DNA of 64,000 bases, from positions 5,580,001-5,644,000 of the forward strand of contig NC_135773.1 in NCBI RefSeq assembly GCF_028453695.1. Direction: 5' to 3'. Position numbers and translations under genes: made by a program. The DNA comes from Augochlora pura. Taxonomy: Eukaryota > Arthropoda > Insecta > Hymenoptera > Halictidae. The notes under the pieces were generated by a model, which was not told where the DNA came from, did no database searches, and saw nothing but the letters and a program-made list of their open reading frames with translations. Positions 63,062 to 64,000 of this stretch are shown here, piece after piece (position 1 is the first letter of the stretch; every line of letters begins with the position of its first letter).

Positions 63062-64000
63062 CCCGTCAAATTGACGGGTTAGCTGATTACGTAAACAATC
63101 CTTATATATTTGCTTCGTTTGTAAAATTATTTCTCCAGCAGTAAATATAAGAGTGAACGAAAAGTCTGAGATGCCTCAAACTCATTGTATCTCAATAGTG
63201 GATCGATAATGTGATACATATAAAGTAAACTGTTTGGCCTGGGTGGCCCGTTTTGTGTATTCAACGAAATCGATTACCAGAGAGATCCCCGCGTCATTCG
63301 AAACTCAAAGCATGCGGCAGACTAAATGTCGTATCGAAAAGATATTCGGTTCATGTGTTGGTTCAATATAACAACACATATAAACAATTTTCAAAGCCGG
63401 CGACAGCCGACGTTAGACTGCGGTGGCACGAGCTGGTCTTCAGTATAGTTTTTGCAGTGACAGTGATAAGAACATTTTTCGAAGACAGTGTGCAAAAGTT
63501 CCGGTTATTGTAGTCCCCGCTTATTGTAAGTATTTACAGTAGGGTAATTGAATTTGGGCACAGATTTTTTACTTTCGCCGACCACCCTTTTCTAGCAATC
63601 ATAGCGTGAAAGCGGGGTGTCGCCGGTGGCCCCGATAGCCTCCTTTTTTATAATATTTTAGATTTGGCAGCGATAAACGCGTGGATACTGTATAGAGAGT
63701 GTACCGGATCCAAAATATCCAGAAAAGAGTTTATATTTTGTCAAAGTTCAGCCGTTTCAGTTCTGTCACCTTCAACATCAGGAGTCCGAAAAAGTTGTCA
63801 AATGGGCTACTGCAATAAAAATAAAAGCAGTAGTTGCTGTGTGTATTGCAAGAAGATCGTATGCGAAAAATGCACAAAAGAAATTCAAAACATATGTAAG
63901 AAATGTGCCCGATAAAAGTGTTCATCCTGTAGCGTTTACATTATTGTTATCATTTCTGTGATAAAAACAGATTTTGACTTATTAATATTTTATTTTTACA
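63062..64000 (+). mobile_element. piggyBac-like element, 5' end to beyond the window
   Basis: TTAA at 63058-63061 is the expected piggyBac target site. It is followed by CCCGTCAAATTGACGGG, a palindromic terminus (arms TAACCCGTCAA/TTGACGGGTTA around one A). Some 540 bases later comes the C-terminal part of a piggyBac transposase on the same strand. The interval between them is too short for a whole transposase (usually about 550-600 residues), so the element is internally deleted. Its 3' terminus, expected to be the same palindrome followed by TTAA, is not reached before the window ends. Confidence 0.65.
63604..63915 (+). pseudogene. piggyBac-like transposase, C-terminal remnant
   Basis: The piggyBac transposase cuts and pastes its element at TTAA. 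Here only the end remains. A first frame carries SVKAGCRRWP (about 63604-63633), matching the conserved RRWP region, then meets a TAG. A second frame continues with FYNILDLAAINAWILY and TGSKISRKEF, the usual sequence behind RRWP, so a frameshift lies around 63635-63645. The end holds the cysteine-rich domain: CQMGYCNKNKS, then CCVYCKKIVCEKC and CKKCAR, the RING-like zinc fold that binds the element ends. The stop is at 63913-63915. All catalytic aspartates lie upstream and are absent. The open frame from the internal ATG (63664, 83 codons) is a fragment rather than a start. A domesticated gene is unlikely because of the frameshift and the truncation. Confidence 0.85.

Noticed and set aside
1..64000. 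CRISPR arrays, tRNA, rRNA, snRNA genes
   Set aside because: No spaced identical repeats and no recognisable RNA gene boxes or conserved RNA sequences were found by eye.

Overview
The window looks like nuclear DNA of an insect, most likely a hymenopteran such as an ant. The reasons are spliced eukaryotic coding exons with canonical GT-AG borders, long gene-poor stretches, many CpG dinucleotides, abundant (GA)n/(CT)n microsatellites, and scattered remnants of mariner-like, piggyBac-like and jockey-type elements. There are no bacterial operons, no CRISPR array and no tRNA or rRNA that I can recognise.

The only securely identified host gene is at the left edge. Two minus-strand exons (141-341 and 960-1119) encode an N-terminal part of the ankyrin repeats of a Fem-1 protein, the substrate receptor of a CUL2-type ubiquitin ligase. 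Its first exon was not found, and its 3' part lies beyond the left end of the window. Between 1.1 and 48 kb I see essentially intergenic or intronic DNA: AT-rich stretches alternating with CpG-containing GC-rich blocks (1.7-3.1, 13.1-13.9, 36.4-37.2, 40.5-41.5 and 42.5-44.2 kb). Only weak small-ORF candidates occur there (1350-1592 minus, 23542-23775 minus). A possible 5'-UTR plus first coding exon of an unidentified plus-strand gene lies at 52193-52400, ending in a GTAAGT donor. The GC-rich block at 43-44 kb could be its upstream promoter/UTR region, but that link is inference.

Mobile DNA is the best supported content. Two closely related elements of about 1.14 kb (19315-20450 and 37873-39023) lie in opposite orientation about 17.4 kb apart. 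Each is flanked by TA, has mariner-like termini, long imperfect inverted arms, a third internal terminus, and a shared GC-rich core carrying a CRE-type palindrome and a second 16-bp palindrome. A second repeat family is present at 16707-17118 and 20730-20871. A decayed jockey-type RNase H/ORF2 tail lies on the minus strand at 48745-49505. The right edge holds a piggyBac-like element: a TTAA followed by a palindromic terminus at 63058-63081 and a frameshifted transposase C-terminus at 63604-63915.

The most unusual structures are the inverted twin composite elements with their conserved non-transposase core, an 11-copy degenerate decamer array at 31371-31480, and several sequences able to form non-B DNA (hairpin at 14109-14137, G-quadruplex tracts at 50351-50380 and 59729-59762, a 92-bp oligopyrimidine tract at 53837-53928). 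I do not see a convincing new multi-gene system.
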